Shown here: positions 61,261-64,000 of the stretch, piece by piece | Position numbering within the stretch: the stretch's first letter is position 1 | Layout of the letters: every line of letters begins with the position of its first letter | NCBI GenBank assembly: GCA_022705325.1 | Contig: JAKJER010000026.1 | Span: 19,269-83,268 of the forward strand | Source: Planctomycetota bacterium | GTDB lineage: Bacteria > Planctomycetota > Phycisphaerae > SM23-33 | Direction: 5' to 3' | DNA length: 64,000 nucleotides | Made by a program: the position numbers and the translations under genes | Notes under the pieces: model-generated | What the model was told of the DNA's origin: nothing | Seen by the model: only the letters and a program-made list of their open reading frames with translations | Databases searched by the model: none

Positions 61261-63810
61261 TCACTCGAGTCCGGGTCCGGCGATGCGTTGCCCGGCCTTC
61301 TGGCGGGCCTGGTCGTCGCGGTCGAACGTGCCGTAGAACAGGGCGTTGGCGTCCATCCACGTGGCCAGGCGCTCGACGTCCTGTTGGCTGAGGGCGACCT
61401 TGTTGTGCCCGCCCAGCAGCATTTTCATCACCTTGCTGCCGCGCGCGCCGAAGAAGTCCACCTGCGACAGCGGCTCGCTGTTGGCCTGGCGGAAGTTCCC
61501 GCCTCCCCAGGCCGAGAACCGCACCCGCTTGGCCAGCGCCGTGTACGAGCTGGTGTAGGGACCGTCCGGCTTGCCCGTCAGGTCGATGCCGCCCTTGGGC
61601 TTGTCTCCGCCGTGGCAGCCCGTGCAGTGCTTGTTCAGCACAGGCTGGACCAGCAGCGGGAAACTCAGCGGGCGCGAGCCCTCCGGGGCGGGACGGATCG
61701 CCGACGCCCCGCGCCGCATCGCCAGCGGCACGCCCGAGCGGCGCGGCGGGGCGGTGGTCCGGCTTTCGTGGCAGCCCACGCAGCCGGTGGTCTCGCCCGG
61801 CTGGAGATACGTCACGCTCCGCATGATCTGGATCGCCTGCCCGCGCTCGTCCAGGGCCTGGAAGTTCAGCGGCAGGCCGGCCGGGGCGCGGAAGTACGCC
61901 GAGCCGTCCGCCTCCACCGGCACGGTCCCCAGCACCTGCTTGCCGGGCGAGGCGTTGGGCAGGCCCACCGGCGGGTTGTTGATGCCCGGCGTGGACTTGG
62001 GCAGCACCTGCACCACGCGCAGGGCCCGCACGCTGCCCGGCGGCAGGGGCGGGTCGGCCGCGTACACGTCCTGAAGCAGGAACAGCCCCTCGCTGCCCTT
62101 GCCCGCTATTTCCGGCTCCAGCGACAGCACCGGCGGGCGCGGGCGCGGCCGCAGCGGCATCGGCCACAGGCTCGACAACTCCGCGTCGCGGTGCAGCAGT
62201 TCCTTGTTGCCGTGCGCGTCCACCAGGTACAGGCCGAACATGTTCGGCGAGCAGGCCTTCGGCTCGCCCACCAGCGGCTGATAGCTGTAGGCGGCCAGGA
62301 AGACGCTTTCGCTGAGCGGGTACGGGCTGCGGTAGCAGTGCCCGGGCCAGCGGAGTTGCTCGACGGGCGCGGGCGGCGTCGGCCCGCTCGGGGCGTACCA
62401 GTGCGGCAGGACCTTGCACTCGCCCTCGGGGAACAGGGCGTCGCTCGTCAGGCGGGCCAGCGGGGCCGGGCCGTCCACGCCGACGGCGGTGTCGACCAGG
62501 ATGATCGAGCCCGCCGTCATCGCGTGGTGGGCGGCCGCGGTGGCCATCACCCGCGTCGAGCCGGGCACGGCCCGCGGCTCCCACACGCCGACCGGGTTGA
62601 ACGTGTTGTTCCCGTAGAACGCCACCGGGTTGCTGCCGTCCGGGCGGACGGCCCAGAGTTGCTCGTAGAAGACCGCGTGACGGTCCACGTAGTCCCAGCG
62701 GGTGTAGACGATCCGCCCGTCGTTGAGCACGGCGGGGTCCCACTCCTGCGTCTCGTGGAAGGAGATGGGGCGGGGCCGGCTGCCGTCCGCCTCGGCCAGG
62801 GCCAGCGTGTAGTTCTCGCAGCCGGGGCTGCCGCAGCGGTGCCAGCCCCCGCGCCGCGTGGAGATGAAGAGGATCCGCCCGTCGGGCAGATAGCGCGGCG
62901 AGAAATCGTCGAAGTCGCCCTCGGTGAGCCGGCGCGGCTTGCTCCAGCGCACAGCGGTGGGGGAGCCCTCCAGCCGCAGCTCGTACAGGTGGTAATACCG
63001 CCCCTTGTGGCCCTGGACGGTGTTGCCCGGCGGCGTCGGCGCCTCGCAGTAAGAGAACAGCACCCGCCTGCCGTCGTACGAGACGTCCAGGTGTTGATAG
63101 CTGCCCGCGGGCAGATCGCCGGCCGTCAGCGACCGGGCCGCCAGCGACCGCCCGGGCCGCTCCAGCACGAACACCCCGCCGCCCGGGCGGGCGTAACGCC
63201 CGTAGTATTGCGTGAGCTGATGGCTGAACGTGCCCGGGACCTGCTTGATGAATGCCAGCGGCCCCGCGCCGGCCGGCGGGTTGGCCAGGGCGACCTCGCG
63301 CCGCACCCAGTGCACGCGCCGCCAGAGGTCTTCCCATTTGCCTTCGCCGGCGCCACCCCCAGGCGCTGTTTGCTTGGGGGTGTCTTGCGCTTTGCTTTGG
63401 CTGGTGCCACCCTCAAGCGTTGTTTGCTTGGGGGTGTCTTCAGGTTTCGACTTCTCCTCCGCTTGCCGCAGGGCCGCGAACTCCTCGCCCAGCCGCCGCC
63501 ACCGCTCGGGCAGGTCGCCCAGCTCGGCCCCCGCCCCGCGCAGGTCGGCCAGCAGCCGCCCGCCCCGCTCCAGCGTCCGCTCGATCGCCGCCGGGTACGT
63601 CGCCGCCTGCCGCTCGGTGCCGATCCCGTCCTGCATCCGCCAGTCCTGCTCGATCGCCTCGCGCTCAGCCGGGCTCAGACCCAGGCACGCGCTTCCGACG
63701 CCGGCGTCCTGCGCAGGCGTTCCGGCGGCGTCCGACGCCCGCACGGGCGGGCTCCAGACGCACGCTCCCGCCAGCGCCAAGACCGCAGCCGCTCGACATG
63801 TCCAACTCAT
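61261..63810 (-). CDS. Second HzsA-like propeller/dihaem protein
   Basis: 849 aa from MSWTCRAAA with GGGAGG about 5 nt upstream; the ATG at 63834 is rejected. Signal peptide ends near VRASDA. Residues about 80-150 are helical and contain two in-frame palindromic repeats (encoding DTPKQTTLEGGT and DTPKQTAPGGG). The propeller follows (DGRRVLFSYCEAP, DGRILFISTRRGGWHRC, DGRIVYTRWDYVDR), then haem sites CVGCHESRTT and CTGCHGG. It is a shorter paralogue of the 14223-17381 protein: same order of domains, no LamG-like front and no third haem. Function unknown; no hydrazine synthase partners are present. Confidence 0.82.
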   Translation of the reverse strand: MSWTCRAAAVLALAGACVWSPPVRASDAAGTPAQDAGVGSACLGLSPAEREAIEQDWRMQDGIGTERQAATYPAAIERTLERGGRLLADLRGAGAELGDLPERWRRLGEEFAALRQAEEKSKPEDTPKQTTLEGGTSQSKAQDTPKQTAPGGGAGEGKWEDLWRRVHWVRREVALANPPAGAGPLAFIKQVPGTFSHQLTQYYGRYARPGGGVFVLERPGRSLAARSLTAGDLPAGSYQHLDVSYDGRRVLFSYCEAPTPPGNTVQGHKGRYYHLYELRLEGSPTAVRWSKPRRLTEGDFDDFSPRYLPDGRILFISTRRGGWHRCGSPGCENYTLALAEADGSRPRPISFHETQEWDPAVLNDGRIVYTRWDYVDRHAVFYEQLWAVRPDGSNPVAFYGNNTFNPVGVWEPRAVPGSTRVMATAAAHHAMTAGSIILVDTAVGVDGPAPLARLTSDALFPEGECKVLPHWYAPSGPTPPAPVEQLRWPGHCYRSPYPLSESVFLAAYSYQPLVGEPKACSPNMFGLYLVDAHGNKELLHRDAELSSLWPMPLRPRPRPPVLSLEPEIAGKGSEGLFLLQDVYAADPPLPPGSVRALRVVQVLPKSTPGINNPPVGLPNASPGKQVLGTVPVEADGSAYFRAPAGLPLNFQALDERGQAIQIMRSVTYLQPGETTGCVGCHESRTTAPPRRSGVPLAMRRGASAIRPAPEGSRPLSFPLLVQPVLNKHCTGCHGGDKPKGGIDLTGKPDGPYTSSYTALAKRVRFSAWGGGNFRQANSEPLSQVDFFGARGSKVMKMLLGGHNKVALSQQDVERLATWMDANALFYGTFDRDDQARQKAGQRIAGPGLE
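63349..63438 (-). repeat. Two tandem palindromic repeats within the HzsA-like gene
   Basis: Copies at 63349-63386 and 63401-63438 both read GCGCCACCC/GTGCCACCC ... GCTTGGGGGTGTC. Both keep the gene frame, encoding related peptides. Same family as the mnmG and 37155 copies. Confidence 0.75.
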
Positions 63811-63885
63811 GGTCGCCTCCCTCGATCCCATCATACTGCCCGGCGTCCTTCACGCCAGATTTTTCCCGCCCCGTGCAAAATCCGC

Positions 63886-63913
63886 TTGACCCTGTTGCCG
63901 AAATAGATACTAT
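63886..63913 (+). promoter_or_regulatory. Promoter of tRNA-Gly
   Basis: TTGACC (63886-63891) and TACTAT (63908-63913), 16-nt spacer, lie 13 nt before the tRNA. Confidence 0.65.
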
Positions 63914-63926
63914 AGAGGGTCCGTAC

Positions 63927-63998
63927 GCGGGCGTAGCTCAGTGGTAGAGCGTCACGTTGCCAACGTGAATGTCGTGAGTTCAAGTCTCATCGCCCGCT
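63927..63998 (+). tRNA. tRNA-Gly (GCC)
   Basis: The acceptor arms GCGGGCG/CGCCCGC pair perfectly, with discriminator T. D-arm GCTC/GAGC; anticodon stem TCACG/CGTGA with loop TTGCCAA (anticodon GCC); T-arm GTGAG-TTCAAGT-CTCAT. CCA is not encoded before the window end (TTT follows). Confidence 0.95.
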
Positions 63999-64000
63999 TT

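Noticed and set aside
61261..63810. Anammox hydrazine synthase
   Set aside because: Only HzsA-like architecture; no HzsB, HzsC or hydrazine dehydrogenase genes, and such paralogues are common in other planctomycetes.

Overview
The window is high-GC DNA that looks like a member of the Planctomycetota, probably a Phycisphaerae-like lineage. The pointers are an LEPR-XLL surface protein, a Cys-type sulfatase, two multihaem hydrazine-synthase-alpha-like beta-propeller proteins, a PEP-CTERM/PATR giant protein, a PQQ-like propeller protein, a GH116-type enzyme, and several families of short palindromic repeats that also sit in frame inside genes. Placement to class is inference.

Layout. 1-5532 (-) is the 5' part of a giant RTX/LEPR-XLL surface protein cut by the window edge. 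5838-7837 (-) is a NarL-type two-component pair. 8094-12252 holds a sulfatase and a Kelch-like secreted protein. 12432-14040 (+) is arsM followed by a SigZ-type sigma factor. 14223-20792 is a divergent pair, an HzsA-like multihaem protein and a Tat-exported GH116 enzyme. 21014-26063 holds ricT, a natural TIGR03546/TIGR03545-like fusion and an LEA14-like lipoprotein. 26073-31200 holds a secreted glycosidase-like protein, mnmG, flgM (with a hairpin-rich leader and a clear terminator) and a GNAT-CBS fusion. 31362-36755 holds an SGNH hydrolase and a three-gene signalling operon (HTH-REC, HDOD/histidine kinase, REC-GAF).

37335-45490 is the accessory region. It contains a small HTH protein, a stand-alone PCRF-domain protein, then a two-gene cassette: an MmeI-like type IIL restriction-modification enzyme and a HEPN (ApeA-like) protein. 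This cassette lies between two ungapped 426-bp direct repeats of about 93% identity and is followed by three ~300-bp direct repeats. The predicted target-recognition region of the enzyme and the whole HEPN gene are visibly AT-richer than their surroundings, so the cassette looks like a mosaic mobile defence module. This is the strongest candidate for an undescribed system here.

45506-64000 holds a PQQ-like propeller protein, a MuiA-family protein, an AlbA/Schlafen-type ATPase preceded by a possible hsdM remnant, a small CxxC protein, the PATR/PEP-CTERM giant, a nucleoside deoxyribosyltransferase-like protein overlapping rlmN, a second HzsA-like protein, and tRNA-Gly(GCC) at the very end.

Several promoters share a TACAAT -10 element, and mnmG appears leaderless. 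No rRNA, CRISPR array, transposase or complete flagellar or exosortase locus was seen.
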